Shown in pieces: positions 27,834 through 36,886 of a stretch of 64,000 bases of DNA. Location of the stretch: contig NZ_VLPS01000005.1 of NCBI RefSeq assembly GCF_007570865.1, forward strand, positions 310,001-374,000. Direction: 5' to 3'. Every line of letters begins with the position of its first letter. Position 1 is the first letter of the stretch. The notes beneath the pieces were generated by a model. That model did no database searches and had not been told where the DNA came from. It saw nothing but the letters and a program-made list of their open reading frames with translations. The stretch comes from Atlantibacter subterraneus. GTDB lineage: Bacteria > Pseudomonadota > Gammaproteobacteria > Enterobacterales > Enterobacteriaceae. Position numbers and translations under genes: made by a program.

Positions 27834-29833
27834 CCGTTCTGCTCCATGAGAAATTCGCGGTACCTCTCTGCAATGACCGGCAGATCGTTGTCCTCGATCT
27901 TTTCGCCGCGGATCAGAGTCCGTTCCAAGAAGCGCCCACCTATGCGAATACGCTCAATGTGCTGCTTGGGCTCAATGATTTCTTCACCATCCGGAGTCCG
28001 TTTGTAGAGCTTGTTTCCACGACGGTCGTAGCCAACCTTGTCGGCCACGGCCATGAAGACCGGATATTCATCGATCCCCCCCAAGGCTTCGGCGCGTTTT
28101 TCCTCTTCACTCTTACGCCGCAGGAATAGCAGGCTGGTAAGGATGTTAACGTTGGCCTCGGCGATGAAAGCTTCCACCGGCAGGTCTACAGAGGCGAGCA
28201 CTTGAGTTTCGCGCATGATCCACCAACGGATGTATTCTGCAGCTGGGTTACCGAGAACACCATCGGGCAGAACGACACCCATACGACCTGTACCTGGCTT
28301 GAGCCATTTGATGCATCGCTCAATAAAGAGAATCTCCGGGGCCACACTGCCTTTCAATGACCCCGTATTGCGGAAACCACCTTCGCCATCTGATTCCCAG
28401 CTATGTGCTAACTCGTATTGTTCAAGAATATGTTTGTCGGTGATCGGGATATCTGAGCCGAACGGAGGATTGGTGGCGATGATATCCACTGACCCCAATG
28501 GAATTTCCCTTTTAGCGGAAGACAAATCGGCCAGATGTCCCAGCGGGAACTCTAGAGAGTTGATGTTGTAAATGTGACCCCGACCGTCACCCGCCAGCAC
28601 CATGTTCATCTGAGCAGCGCGAATCAGGAAAGGGTCAAAGTCGGCTCCAAACACATTGGCTGCAGCATATTCTTTCAACCGTTCGTGGACGTTCAGAAAC
28701 TCGGTGGTGTCCTCATTCCCGCTCTGGGTATTCTGCTCCTCGCGGAATTTCTTCAGCATGTGTCCCAAGGTGGCGACCAAGAAGCCGCCGGTCCCGCAAG
28801 CAGGGTCTAGCAACATCTCGTTTTCCTTGGGATCGAGCATTTCCACGGCTAGCTTGACTACACCCCGAGGAGTGAAATACTGCCCACGGTCGCCGCGCAG
28901 GTTAACGCCCACCAACTCTTGGTAGGCCACCCCCTTGGCATCGACGTCCGTACGGGTGAAATCGTATTTAGCTAACTCAGAAACGATAAAGGCTAAGGCA
29001 CGGTTGGAGAGGGTGATCTCCTCGTTGCCCCGGAAGATGTTCTTATATTGCTTTTTAACCTCGCTAAAGAGTTCCTCGATACGTGCACGGATGGCCTTTC
29101 GGCCCTCAGCTTCAAACTGCTCTTTAGGACCTGCCCAGAACTGTCGCTTCCATGACTGACGTTGGACCCCTCTAAGGTTTTCGTCATGCATTTTGCAGAA
29201 AATCAGATAGAGGAACTGCCAGAAGGCGGCATCCTTTGGCATGCCTTCGTTGCCATGGATGAAGTTATGGCAACGACGGAATGTGATTTTAAGCATCTCA
29301 TTGTCAGCGACGCGCGTGTGAGCATCAGAGATAACCTCTTTGGTGCCAACAGACTCTTCCGCCATAGGCCAGTCGCCGATTGGGTTGCACTTTGTTTCGA
29401 AGCGCTTTTGCTCTTTTTCAACAAAGAAGAACTCCAAACCGTTAGTCCACAAACCATACTTAACGGCTTCAACCTCACGCATAATAGCTTCAATTTCATC
29501 AAGATCTTGAGCGGCCTGCTCAAAATCGCGAATACGCACGGCATTTTTTCCAACGTTCGGTTCCTGGCGGCAGAGCACGGCACGGCCTAAATTATCGATG
29601 GTGTGTTCCTTACCATGGTGGAAGATGGCCACGTCCACCTTCTTGCGACCGCCAATGGAAAAATCCAGCTCCATGTCTTCCGGCGAGAATCCATATTCGT
29701 GGATTAGGGCGCGAACGATCCGCTGCCGGACTAGCTCCTTCTTCGTTTCCTTGATTTGTTTGCCGGAAACGTAGTCGAGCGTATACCCAGCCGGTATCGT
29801 GTTTTCGGCTTGTGTGCTGATCTTTTTGCTCAT
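27830..29833 (-). CDS. HsdM-like N6-adenine DNA methyltransferase of the MADS-like system
   Basis: 667 residues. The N-terminal part (~30-150) resembles the HSDR_N region (GGRKKVDVAIFHHGKEH). The N6_Mtase domain has RGQYFTPRGVVK at 316-327, motif I DPACGTGGF at 343-351 and motif IV NPPF at 455-458, all intact. It should mark self DNA at the site chosen by the HsdS-like protein. It is the first large gene of the operon, 28 bp after the 68-aa HTH gene. It resembles the MAD2 methyltransferase (recalled name). Confidence 0.82.
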   Translation of the reverse strand: MSKKISTQAENTIPAGYTLDYVSGKQIKETKKELVRQRIVRALIHEYGFSPEDMELDFSIGGRKKVDVAIFHHGKEHTIDNLGRAVLCRQEPNVGKNAVRIRDFEQAAQDLDEIEAIMREVEAVKYGLWTNGLEFFFVEKEQKRFETKCNPIGDWPMAEESVGTKEVISDAHTRVADNEMLKITFRRCHNFIHGNEGMPKDAAFWQFLYLIFCKMHDENLRGVQRQSWKRQFWAGPKEQFEAEGRKAIRARIEELFSEVKKQYKNIFRGNEEITLSNRALAFIVSELAKYDFTRTDVDAKGVAYQELVGVNLRGDRGQYFTPRGVVKLAVEMLDPKENEMLLDPACGTGGFLVATLGHMLKKFREEQNTQSGNEDTTEFLNVHERLKEYAAANVFGADFDPFLIRAAQMNMVLAGDGRGHIYNINSLEFPLGHLADLSSAKREIPLGSVDIIATNPPFGSDIPITDKHILEQYELAHSWESDGEGGFRNTGSLKGSVAPEILFIERCIKWLKPGTGRMGVVLPDGVLGNPAAEYIRWWIMRETQVLASVDLPVEAFIAEANVNILTSLLFLRRKSEEEKRAEALGGIDEYPVFMAVADKVGYDRRGNKLYKRTPDGEEIIEPKQHIERIRIGGRFLERTLIRGEKIEDNDLPVIAERYREFLMEQNG

Positions 29834-29861
29834 TTAAAAACTCCGCGCTCCGAGGTCAGGG

Positions 29862-30068
29862 TCATTTTGTATTACCCTCACCGAAATCTTGTGTTGTATG
29901 TTTCTGTTGCTCTATCCATGCGTCGATATCCTTTCGGGAAAATCTCCACTGGCCTCGGACCTTGAAAGCAGGAAGTTCCCCGGTTTGGGCCATGGAATAG
30001 ACCGTCTTCTCGCCGACCTTAAGTAAGGCGGCGACATCCTTTATTTTCAGAACCTCTTCATTGCTCAT
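29862..30068 (-). CDS. Small excisionase-type helix-turn-helix protein
   Basis: 68 residues, MerR/excisionase fold (HTH_17): IKDVAALLKVGEKTVYSMAQ, then the wing VRGQWRFSRKDIDAWI. It heads the MADS-like operon and faces the XRE gene, so it is likely an operon regulator; MADS loci are recalled to begin with a helix-turn-helix protein (MAD1). Confidence 0.8.
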   Translation of the reverse strand: MSNEEVLKIKDVAALLKVGEKTVYSMAQTGELPAFKVRGQWRFSRKDIDAWIEQQKHTTQDFGEGNTK

Positions 30069-30232
30069 GCCGCCTCTCCTGAAGGGCTGTTGACCGTCTA
30101 AGCACAGTGTCAGAACAGAGGTGGTTTTCCTACCTCTGGGTGAAAATAAACCAGAATATACCGAATTATGCTAAAGATTGCCAGATAGGTTTCGTGTTGC
30201 AAAACACTAAACAGCAAAGTATATTAAACGCT
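30069..30232. promoter_or_regulatory. Divergent control region of the MADS-like operon
   Basis: The 164-bp gap between two divergent HTH genes holds two inverted repeats: CAGAGGT (30116-30122) / ACCTCTG (30132-30138), and GTGTT-GCAA-AACAC (30194-30207). Both are plausible operators for the XRE and/or HTH_17 proteins. Confidence 0.5.
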
Positions 30233-30583
30233 ATGAAAAACTTTGGTGAAACCATCCGCGACCTTCGAGTCGCCCAAGACCTTGGGTTGCGCGAGACTGC
30301 GATCAAGGTAGGCATTTCCCCCGCCTATCTAAGTCGCATCGAACGTGGCAAGGAGCGTCCGCCAAGACCAGAGGTAATTAAGGAGCTGGCCAAGGTACTT
30401 GCGGCCGATCCTGACGTGCTGTTCCGCTTGTCTTCCTCCACAGACCCGGAAGTTGTCGACTACCTTCATGACCAACCCGAGGTCATGAATTTGCTCCGCT
30501 ATGTCAAGGAGGCCTGTTTTACCGAGGATGAGATCAAGAGCCTCGTTCAAGCAGCCGAAAGCATCAAGGCCAACACTAATTAA
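30233..30583 (+). CDS. XRE-family transcriptional regulator next to the MADS-like operon
   Basis: 116 residues from the ATG at 30233; the open frame extends 42 codons further without homology-like sequence. An N-terminal lambda-repressor-type HTH (FGETIRDLRVAQDLGLRETA, ISPAYLSRIERGKERPPRPE) is followed by a ~50-residue helical tail. It is transcribed away from the operon and probably controls it through the palindromes between them, which would allow induction or self-limiting expression. Confidence 0.85.
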   Translation: MKNFGETIRDLRVAQDLGLRETAIKVGISPAYLSRIERGKERPPRPEVIKELAKVLAADPDVLFRLSSSTDPEVVDYLHDQPEVMNLLRYVKEACFTEDEIKSLVQAAESIKANTN

Positions 30584-30766
30584 CTCACCGCGCCCAATTG
30601 CTCCCGAGCCAAAATCCATTTATGTGACAACACAAAAACATGATCACTTACCACTTTCGCTGATAATTCCTGCAAAACTTGGCACTGAATTCCAAACTCA
30701 GCTACAGAACAACTAATCCTGAATTTGTGTGCAAAACAGCTTGGTTTTTCATTATCTTTAATACTA

Positions 30767-31057
30767 TTATCTGTACAAAATCTGCCCCCACAAGCCAGCC
30801 AATTTGCAGCCGTGCTCTACTTTGTCATAGATAGGTTCTGAATAGCTACACCATTTTCGTTTATACAGTCTTTCAAGTGGAGATAAGCTGTATTTTTCTT
30901 TGGAAACACCAAAAATGCGACTGAAACCATTCTCTTCATAAGACAGGTCGTAATGTATATACACCTCTCTAAACGAACCTACTGGCGTCAGAATGTATGG
31001 AAAATACTTCAGACTTAATTGTAGTGTTAAATCATATAACCAGTAAAGTCGGGACAT
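30767..31057 (-). CDS. Hypothetical protein (96 aa), uncertain
   Basis: Open frame from ATG 31057, tyrosine-rich and AT-rich. No family recognised and only a weak ribosome site. It could be a genuine orphan or the remnant of a larger gene; it fills the space between two defence loci. Confidence 0.35.
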   Translation of the reverse strand: MSRLYWLYDLTLQLSLKYFPYILTPVGSFREVYIHYDLSYEENGFSRIFGVSKEKYSLSPLERLYKRKWCSYSEPIYDKVEHGCKLAGLWGQILYR

Positions 31058-31248
31058 GCTGAATTCTTATCTTTCAACTTTCTAAGCCCCCCCTAATAGT
31101 TAAAAGTCAACGGACGAAAGCACTAAAACCTTAAAAACTCATTAATGACAACCAATATTTACAGACCTACCGCACCAAGCACTTTTTAATTTTACATATA
31201 AATAATATTAAAAAAACAGTAATTATTACTGTAGACAGAATTATATCT

Positions 31249-32028
31249 TTACCTCAGTAAATTCTCCCGATGCCACTCCAGATAACAATACGATTCAACA
31301 GGAAACGCCTTTATTTTCTCCGGCAACAAACACTGCTCTTTAACACTAATATCCAGCTCGTTGCTAATTAATAAACGCCCATCGTTCTCAAACGAAATCC
31401 ACCCCTGATCGAATAAAATATCAATGTGCGCAGCCAATATAATTCCATTATAAGGATCAAGGCGTTCACTCCCATTCTTGCAGGCAGCCCACGGCTTTAT
31501 ATGGCTGGCACGCAGTAACGGCGCAAAACTCGTTCCCGTAACAGGGCATGCCGGATACAACATGAGACAATTTTTCCGAAAGGTACCCTGCCCCAGCCGT
31601 GCCGCAATCAACTGCTCGCGTACGGTATCTTCAATACTTTTATCCTGCTGAATAATAAGACAGTCACGTTGCGCCTGTTCATCGCTATCAGACGATATTA
31701 ACGAAAGAACGCGCTGCTCAATCACACTCTCTGAAAGCACACTCAATCGCTGATGCGCACGCTGCGCTGAATGAGAAAGCGCAGCAGGAGCGCCCTGCTC
31801 GTCAAGCCAGCCGACACGCACATCACTAAGCCAGGAATCAAAACGGTCACGACTATTTTTCAGACTATTGCGAAACTCACTAGCGGTTTTGCCCGCCCCG
31901 AAACGGGGATAAAACAAATCATAAGCCTCTTTCCATTTCAGAACACCCAATCCCACAGGTGGTTGAGATTTACCGTACTTCGACAAATACCATGCTACTT
32001 CAAGCAAATCGTCTTCCGAACTATTCAA
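31249..32028 (-). CDS. HNH endonuclease (HNH_2 type)
   Basis: 259 residues. The C-terminal ~100 residues form an HNH_2 nuclease: LLRASHIKPW with His176, LDPYNGIILAAHIDILFD with Asn194 and His201, then GWISFENDGRLLIS. The N-terminal ~110 residues carry no motif I know and may recognise DNA. Probably a modification-dependent or solitary restriction enzyme. It is divergent from the ICE module and not part of the MADS-like operon. Confidence 0.8.
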   Translation of the reverse strand: MNSSEDDLLEVAWYLSKYGKSQPPVGLGVLKWKEAYDLFYPRFGAGKTASEFRNSLKNSRDRFDSWLSDVRVGWLDEQGAPAALSHSAQRAHQRLSVLSESVIEQRVLSLISSDSDEQAQRDCLIIQQDKSIEDTVREQLIAARLGQGTFRKNCLMLYPACPVTGTSFAPLLRASHIKPWAACKNGSERLDPYNGIILAAHIDILFDQGWISFENDGRLLISNELDISVKEQCLLPEKIKAFPVESYCYLEWHRENLLR

Positions 32029-32086
32029 TGTTACATCCTGTTTTTCCAGCGTAAATCATCTCCAGATTATGTCTGAAAAGATCGTT

Positions 32087-32108
32087 AACTAAACTGATCA
32101 GGTTAGTT
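32087..32108. promoter_or_regulatory. 22-bp near-perfect palindrome ahead of the ICE module
   Basis: Arms AACTAA and TTAGTT flank the centre CTGATCAG, with a single mismatched pair (A/G). It lies between the divergent HNH_2 and ICE genes, 80 bp before the first ICE gene, and shares the half-site TTAGTT with repeats at 33086-33119. Likely a repressor operator. Confidence 0.5.
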
Positions 32109-32188
32109 GTTTTAGCAAAAACATCTCACACCGGTTTTCGCCATCAACAAGCACGACACGCAACCAACAACACAAAAAGGAACACCCC

Positions 32189-33040
32189 ATGCCCCCACAC
32201 AAAATCCGCCAGGAGTGGCTGACGCTGGACGAGGCCGCAGAAGTCATCCGGCAGCACAACATCACGTTGCTGCCCGCCGATCTGATCCGCCACGCCCTGC
32301 ACGGCGATCTGCCACTCTCGGTCTACTTCCCTTCTCCTGTACTTCTGAGACCACTCAATCCTCCTTGCCACTTTGCCTGCCAATTCAGCAAGCCCCCCTT
32401 TCCGCCTTCGCAGTGCAACAAACCCGGCAACCGTAAAGTGATGGCGAACTCTCCGCCGTGCAGACGCGACCCTACTCTGCAACTGACCACCAGCCATCTG
32501 TGGAATTTGCCGTTAATCGGCCTTGAGCGCCTTCTGCTCCACCAGCAACTGGCGAAAACGTTGAATCGTCCTTGCCCCAAAGATACCCATTGCTGCAACC
32601 AGATTGGCATCGTGGTCTGCGATGAAAACGACAGCTACTACCAACTCTGTTGCCGCAAATCGTTGCGGGAGCTTTTACTGGAACTGCTCGCCACGCAAAA
32701 CAATCTTCAGGAAGAGCTGCATCTGCTGATTGGTCAGTTGTATGGCAATGGCCGCAATGACCTGAAATCCCGGCTCAGTCTGTCCGTCTGCTACCTGCAG
32801 GATACATTGCCTCCTGACGCACTGTTCGTCATCCGCCGCACTCATCTCGAGGCCTTCCTGACCCGTCATCAGCCAGAATCAAAGGAGCGGATCACCTCCG
32901 CGCTTTCGCGTTTGCTGTGGCTGGCCTGCAAGCACAACCCACAGCTGGACGATGAAATGCTGGAGCATCCCTACAAACTGCTGAACATTTTCGAATGCTG
33001 GGCGCGCGAGGAAGGTATGCACCTGCCGCTGAGCCCCTAA
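32189..33040 (+). CDS. ICE-associated hypothetical protein (283 aa)
   Basis: First gene of the ICE module. Residues 1-45 resemble an excisionase-like beginning (WLTLDEAAEVIRQHNITLLPADLIRHALHGDLPLS split over ~35 residues). The rest is helical, with a Cys/Pro-rich region at ~60-150 and no known domain. Similar proteins are recalled at this position in SPI-7-like elements. The start ATG has an AAAGGA site upstream. Confidence 0.65.
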   Translation: MPPHKIRQEWLTLDEAAEVIRQHNITLLPADLIRHALHGDLPLSVYFPSPVLLRPLNPPCHFACQFSKPPFPPSQCNKPGNRKVMANSPPCRRDPTLQLTTSHLWNLPLIGLERLLLHQQLAKTLNRPCPKDTHCCNQIGIVVCDENDSYYQLCCRKSLRELLLELLATQNNLQEELHLLIGQLYGNGRNDLKSRLSLSVCYLQDTLPPDALFVIRRTHLEAFLTRHQPESKERITSALSRLLWLACKHNPQLDDEMLEHPYKLLNIFECWAREEGMHLPLSP

Positions 33041-33085
33041 ACGTTGAAAACCGCACTCCAGCGCGGCGCACCGCCGTAACGCGAT

Positions 33086-33119
33086 CAACTAACCTTTTCA
33101 ACTAACAACTCTCACTAAC
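33086..33119 (+). repeat. Three direct CAACTAAC-type repeats upstream of the AlpA-like gene
   Basis: CAACTAAC at 33086-33093 and 33099-33106, and a shorter CACTAACC at 33113, spaced about 13 bp. They match the half-site of the palindrome at 32087-32108, so one regulator may bind both places. Confidence 0.45.
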
Positions 33120-33217
33120 CCAGATAAGGATTTTTACTGCCTGGCAGGGATGCTGCTGCTTTGATAACCACGCCCATTGTGCTGATGTGAACAAATCTGG
33201 ACACAGGAGGAATGGTT

Positions 33218-33412
33218 ATGAATAGCGACCGGTTTTTACGCTTACACCAGGTGGAAGATAAAATCGGCTTCGGTAAATCGTGGATTTATCGGCAAATACA
33301 GCTGCAACAGTTTCCGCCGTCCATTCGACTCAACAGCCGTCACGTCGCCTGGCTGGAAAGCGAGGTGGACGCGTGGATCCACCAGCGCATCCGCCTCACA
33401 CGCGATGTCTGA
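33218..33412 (+). CDS. AlpA-family regulator of the ICE
   Basis: 64 residues, HTH of the AlpA/phage excisionase type: RLHQVEDKIGFGKSWIYRQI, then FPPSIRLNSRHVAWLESEVD. The ATG at 33218 is chosen because AGGAGG ends seven bases before it; an ATG at 33212 is too close. AlpA proteins act as activators or recombination-directionality factors of integrated elements; here it may control excision or the downstream genes. Confidence 0.85.
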   Translation: MNSDRFLRLHQVEDKIGFGKSWIYRQIQLQQFPPSIRLNSRHVAWLESEVDAWIHQRIRLTRDV

Positions 33413-33428
33413 ATGCCGGAGGAAGATT

Positions 33429-34712
33429 ATGTGCGCTTCACACCTGCTCAACCGCTGGCTTCACGGTGCCAGCACTACCGGAGAACAGGAAATGGTCCAG
33501 GTCAGTCTGGAACAAATCCAGCCGTTCTCTCTCAATCCCCGCGTCACCCGCAACCCCGGCTATGACGTACTGAAAGCGTCAATTCTCGCCCGCGGGCTGG
33601 ATAACCCGCCGGTACTGACCCGTCGCCCCGGTGATGAAAAATATATGCTTGCCAGCGGCGGGAATACGCGCCTCGCCATCCTCAATGAACTGTGGCAGGA
33701 GACGCAGGATGAGCGTTACCACCGCGTCTGCTGGCCGTTCAGACCGTGGCCGGAAACGCTGTCACCGCAGCAAGGCGAAGTCCAGTGCCTGATCGGCCAT
33801 CTGGCGGAAAGCGACCTGCATAACGGATTGATGTTTATCGAACGGGCGGAAGGCATTCTGCATCTGCGCGATCTTTACCACGAGGCAGGCATTGAATGCG
33901 TGACGCAACTGGCGCTGGCGGAGCAACTGACCCGCGACGGCTATCCCGTCAGCCAGTCGCAAATCAGCCGGATGCTACAGACCGTGGACTGGCTGCTGCC
34001 CTGCATCCCCAACGCATTGTACGGCGGCCTTACCCGAAAGGTTATCGATCGCCTGCTGGCGCTACGCAGCGCAGCAGAACAGGTGTGGGCAAAGCTGATG
34101 CCGCCTGAACGCCAGCCCGAATTTGCCGACCTGTTCAGCACCGCCCTCGCCACCTTCAACGGCGAGCCGGAAGCCGTGGTACCGCAACTGGTGCAGGACG
34201 AACTGCTCGGCGAGATGAGCTGTCGCAGCGGCATAAGCTGGAATACGTTGCTGGCGGAACTGACCGATGGCCAGAGCAAGCGGCAGGTGCTGCTGGGACC
34301 TCCGGTCGCAAAGGTCCTCTGGCCGCCACCGCCGGAAGCTGAAAAAGCACCACTACCAGAACCTGAGCCACCGGTTGAACCCGCCGTGCCCGATGAGCCA
34401 AAGCCCTCACCGCTGGTGCATACGGCACGGTCGCTGTGTGCCTGCTGGGGACTGGATGCCTGTATCCAGCCGGACGAAAGCGCTCCGGCCGGTTTTACCC
34501 TCGCGCCCTGCCACGATTTTCCCCACCCGGCGGCACAGCGCTGCTATCAGGTGCTGGCGGCCCTGAATGGCGACACCAGCACACCGATGCCCGCCCTCGA
34601 ATTGCTGTTGTCGCCGGACTACGAGAATACTCAGATCCAACAACTGATGCAGCTTATCAGCCTTTGCCGCCAGCGGCGGCTGCGGGAGGTTCGCCATGAC
34701 GCCCTCAGTTAA
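33429..34712 (+). CDS. ParB-like protein of PFGI-1/SPI-7-type ICEs
   Basis: 427 residues from ATG 33429 (GGAGG five bases upstream). A ParB/Srx-type domain lies near the N-terminus (VSLEQIQPFSLNPRVTRNPG, then ASGGNTRLAILNEL), followed by a KorB-like helical region with a helix-turn-helix (LAEQLTRDGYPVSQSQISRM) and a Pro-rich linker at ~300-330. It probably works in maintenance of the circular form. No ParA is present in the window. Confidence 0.8.
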   Translation: MCASHLLNRWLHGASTTGEQEMVQVSLEQIQPFSLNPRVTRNPGYDVLKASILARGLDNPPVLTRRPGDEKYMLASGGNTRLAILNELWQETQDERYHRVCWPFRPWPETLSPQQGEVQCLIGHLAESDLHNGLMFIERAEGILHLRDLYHEAGIECVTQLALAEQLTRDGYPVSQSQISRMLQTVDWLLPCIPNALYGGLTRKVIDRLLALRSAAEQVWAKLMPPERQPEFADLFSTALATFNGEPEAVVPQLVQDELLGEMSCRSGISWNTLLAELTDGQSKRQVLLGPPVAKVLWPPPPEAEKAPLPEPEPPVEPAVPDEPKPSPLVHTARSLCACWGLDACIQPDESAPAGFTLAPCHDFPHPAAQRCYQVLAALNGDTSTPMPALELLLSPDYENTQIQQLMQLISLCRQRRLREVRHDALS

Positions 34713-35253
34713 CCAGGCGGTGCTTACCCACATCGTCCAGGCGCTGAAGGAGGGGCAGATCCGCTACTGCGAATCGCTGGGCTTCAGCCCGCAGGAGCTA
34801 TGCGAGCTGACGCGCCTTACCGCCGACGACATCCTGTTTCTCAGCAACAGCGCGGTACAGTTCATCACCACCCACATTGACCACGAGATGCTGGGCCGGA
34901 TGCTGGCGAGGATGGAGCAGGAGCGGCTGTTCCAGCAGCGTCTGGAGCAAGCCCTGTCGCTCGGTGCGTCCATCGAATTCATCAACCACTACTTTGGCCT
35001 TTCTACACCGGAAGTCTGCGCCCGGCGGCGGCTGATTGGCCTGTTTGTCCGGCAAGGGCGAAACAATGCTCCGGATGAGCAGGTGGAGACACTGGTATGG
35101 AACGAGTGGCAGAAAACGGGCGTGAATAAGCTCGACTCACCCGAAGCGCTGACCGCCATGATGACAATGGCCCGCGAACACGACCTGTCGCTGACGGTCA
35201 TCTGGAACCTGCTGCGCCAGTGGAGTCAGGAGAAGCTGCTGCATGAAGAGTGA
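34696..35253 (+). CDS. DUF2857 family ICE protein
   Basis: 185 residues, overlapping the ParB-like gene by 17 bases. It has a helix-turn-helix-like stretch (GASIEFINHYFGLSTPEVCARRRLIG) typical of DUF2857 proteins that follow parB in SPI-7-like elements. Function unknown, possibly regulatory. Confidence 0.75.
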   Translation: MTPSVNQAVLTHIVQALKEGQIRYCESLGFSPQELCELTRLTADDILFLSNSAVQFITTHIDHEMLGRMLARMEQERLFQQRLEQALSLGASIEFINHYFGLSTPEVCARRRLIGLFVRQGRNNAPDEQVETLVWNEWQKTGVNKLDSPEALTAMMTMAREHDLSLTVIWNLLRQWSQEKLLHEE

Positions 35254-36115
35254 CGATCGGCTGCTGTTTCTCGGCAACCCGCAGCAGAGCGTGCCGAAGC
35301 GCCTGCTGCTGGCGCGCAACCTCTCCCCGCGCGACAAGTTCGCGTGGCAACTGCTGCGCCTGCATGCCCGCGACGATGGCAGCGGCGTCTTCCCCTCCTA
35401 CAACGACCTGCAGGGCTGGCTCTCTGACCAGCCTGAGGGCGAGAAGGCCTCGCGCAGTACCGTCAGCAACACGCTGATGATGTTGCGGATCACCCGCTGG
35501 CTGAGCCTGTGCCAGCGACTGCGCGACGAGCAAAGCGGCAGGATCACCGGCAATCTCTACGCCCTGCACGATGCACCACTGACTCATGCCGATGCCTGCC
35601 GGATGGACAGCGAATATCTGGCGCTGCTCACCGCCTGCTCCCACCACCGCAACCGGCGTATCCGCAACATCGCCATCGGGCTGCTGCTCACCCTGCAACA
35701 ACCTGTGGACAGTGGACGAACCTGCACTGAGTCTCCATTGAAGACCACCCCTGGTCTTAATCGAGGACTCAGTAAAAAATGCTCGAGTCTTCAATTAAGA
35801 CTCAGTGATGTGGCGGGGGCTGGCGGGCAGCCGGAACCGCATTGCGTACATACTGGTACAGATTTAAACAATAAACATCAAAAGCGTACGCAACTGCTGC
35901 ATTGGCCTGTGGATAATCCCTTCAGCGCCAGCGAGCGTCGCACCGCCGAACGCGCGATGCGCAATCTGGATCCCTCCCTCTGCCAGCAGGTGCTGGACGA
36001 CTGCCTGTGGCGGATCGCCACCCACGATATCCACCGCCCCCTCGCCTATCTGCTGGCAACGCTGGAGAAAGCCAGACGGGGCGAGTTCAATCAGCTTCGG
36101 CGCAGGCGCAGATAG
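35243..36115 (+). CDS. STY4528-family pathogenicity-island replication protein
   Basis: 290 residues, overlapping DUF2857 by 11 bases. The N-terminal winged-helix region (LSPRDKFAWQLLRLHARDDG, VFPSYNDLQGWL, ASRSTVSNTLMMLRI) is typical of the STY4528 family linked to replication of SPI-7-like elements. A low-complexity middle is followed by a conserved basic C-terminus. Confidence 0.8.
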   Translation: MKSDDRLLFLGNPQQSVPKRLLLARNLSPRDKFAWQLLRLHARDDGSGVFPSYNDLQGWLSDQPEGEKASRSTVSNTLMMLRITRWLSLCQRLRDEQSGRITGNLYALHDAPLTHADACRMDSEYLALLTACSHHRNRRIRNIAIGLLLTLQQPVDSGRTCTESPLKTTPGLNRGLSKKCSSLQLRLSDVAGAGGQPEPHCVHTGTDLNNKHQKRTQLLHWPVDNPFSASERRTAERAMRNLDPSLCQQVLDDCLWRIATHDIHRPLAYLLATLEKARRGEFNQLRRRRR

Positions 36116-36274
36116 CCCCGATTTTATGCGCACCGCATAAAGCCGGTATACCAGCTATCAATCAAACCTCATTCATCGGCGAAATTAACTTTTTGCGGAC
36201 CAGATGGGTTTCCCGTCGCCTGACTCATTGCGCGGACCGACACTGCGGGCATCTGAATCCATGGAGAATTTCCT

Positions 36275-36886
36275 ATGCCTGGCACAACCCTGTTCAGCGA
36301 TATCCGCATCACCCTGCACACCCGCGTCGCCGCCCGGCTTTGGCAGGCGCATCCCACCGGCATGCTGCTCTGTCTGGCGTTACTCAGGCGTCTGCTGCGC
36401 GCCGAAGAGGCCGACGATCCGTGGGCCGCCCACTGGCTGAAGCAACTGCGCATCCGCCTGAACCTGATCGCGCACCTGCTGAAGCAAAAAAACCGTCGGC
36501 TGGACCAAGCCTTCGCCAGCCTGCCAGGCGCTATCCACACAACACAAGTCAGTAACCCGTCCCCGACCGAATTCACCCTGCCGCTGGCGCTGTTCTCACC
36601 GCCCGGTTCGCGCCTGCTGCAACAGTTGATTGATTACGATCTGCTGGTCCGCCGCACCCTGCTTGCCTGGCATCTCGGCCTTATCACCCAGGCGGAGAAA
36701 CGCGATTTCATTGCCACCATCCCACGGCTGATGCTCCAGGTGTTCAGCTTCGTGAACCGCTTTCGCACCACCGGTGTGACCCGCGCCGACGTGCGGGCGA
36801 ACAGTCCGCTGGCGCAGACGATGGCGCATAAGCTCGGGAATTTGCCCAAAAAGATGCTTGCGGAGATCCTGCGTGATGATCGGTGA
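36275..36886 (+). CDS. PFL_4669-family ICE protein (TIGR03761)
   Basis: 203 residues, helical, with LFSDIRITLHTRVAARLWQ at the start and LVRRTLLAWHLGLITQAEKR near 120-140. It belongs to the conserved set between the STY4528 and DUF3158 genes of PFGI-1-like ICEs. Function unknown. It overlaps the next gene by 11 bases. Confidence 0.8.
   Translation: MPGTTLFSDIRITLHTRVAARLWQAHPTGMLLCLALLRRLLRAEEADDPWAAHWLKQLRIRLNLIAHLLKQKNRRLDQAFASLPGAIHTTQVSNPSPTEFTLPLALFSPPGSRLLQQLIDYDLLVRRTLLAWHLGLITQAEKRDFIATIPRLMLQVFSFVNRFRTTGVTRADVRANSPLAQTMAHKLGNLPKKMLAEILRDDR

Noticed and set aside
24421-29833. Ordinary type I restriction-modification system (hsdM, hsdS)
   Set aside because: There is no HsdR with DEAD/H helicase motifs. 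Two HsdM-like genes and a co-translated kinase, 560-aa and 1817-aa protein fit a MADS-like locus better.
13142-30583. BREX or DISARM system
   Set aside because: No PglZ phosphatase, BrxC/PglY, BrxL Lon-like protease or DrmA/DrmB helicase pair is present. The kinase alone is not enough to call BREX type 2.
32675-33101. Minus-strand open frames under the first ICE gene
   Set aside because: They are antisense shadows with no ribosome sites and no family resemblance.
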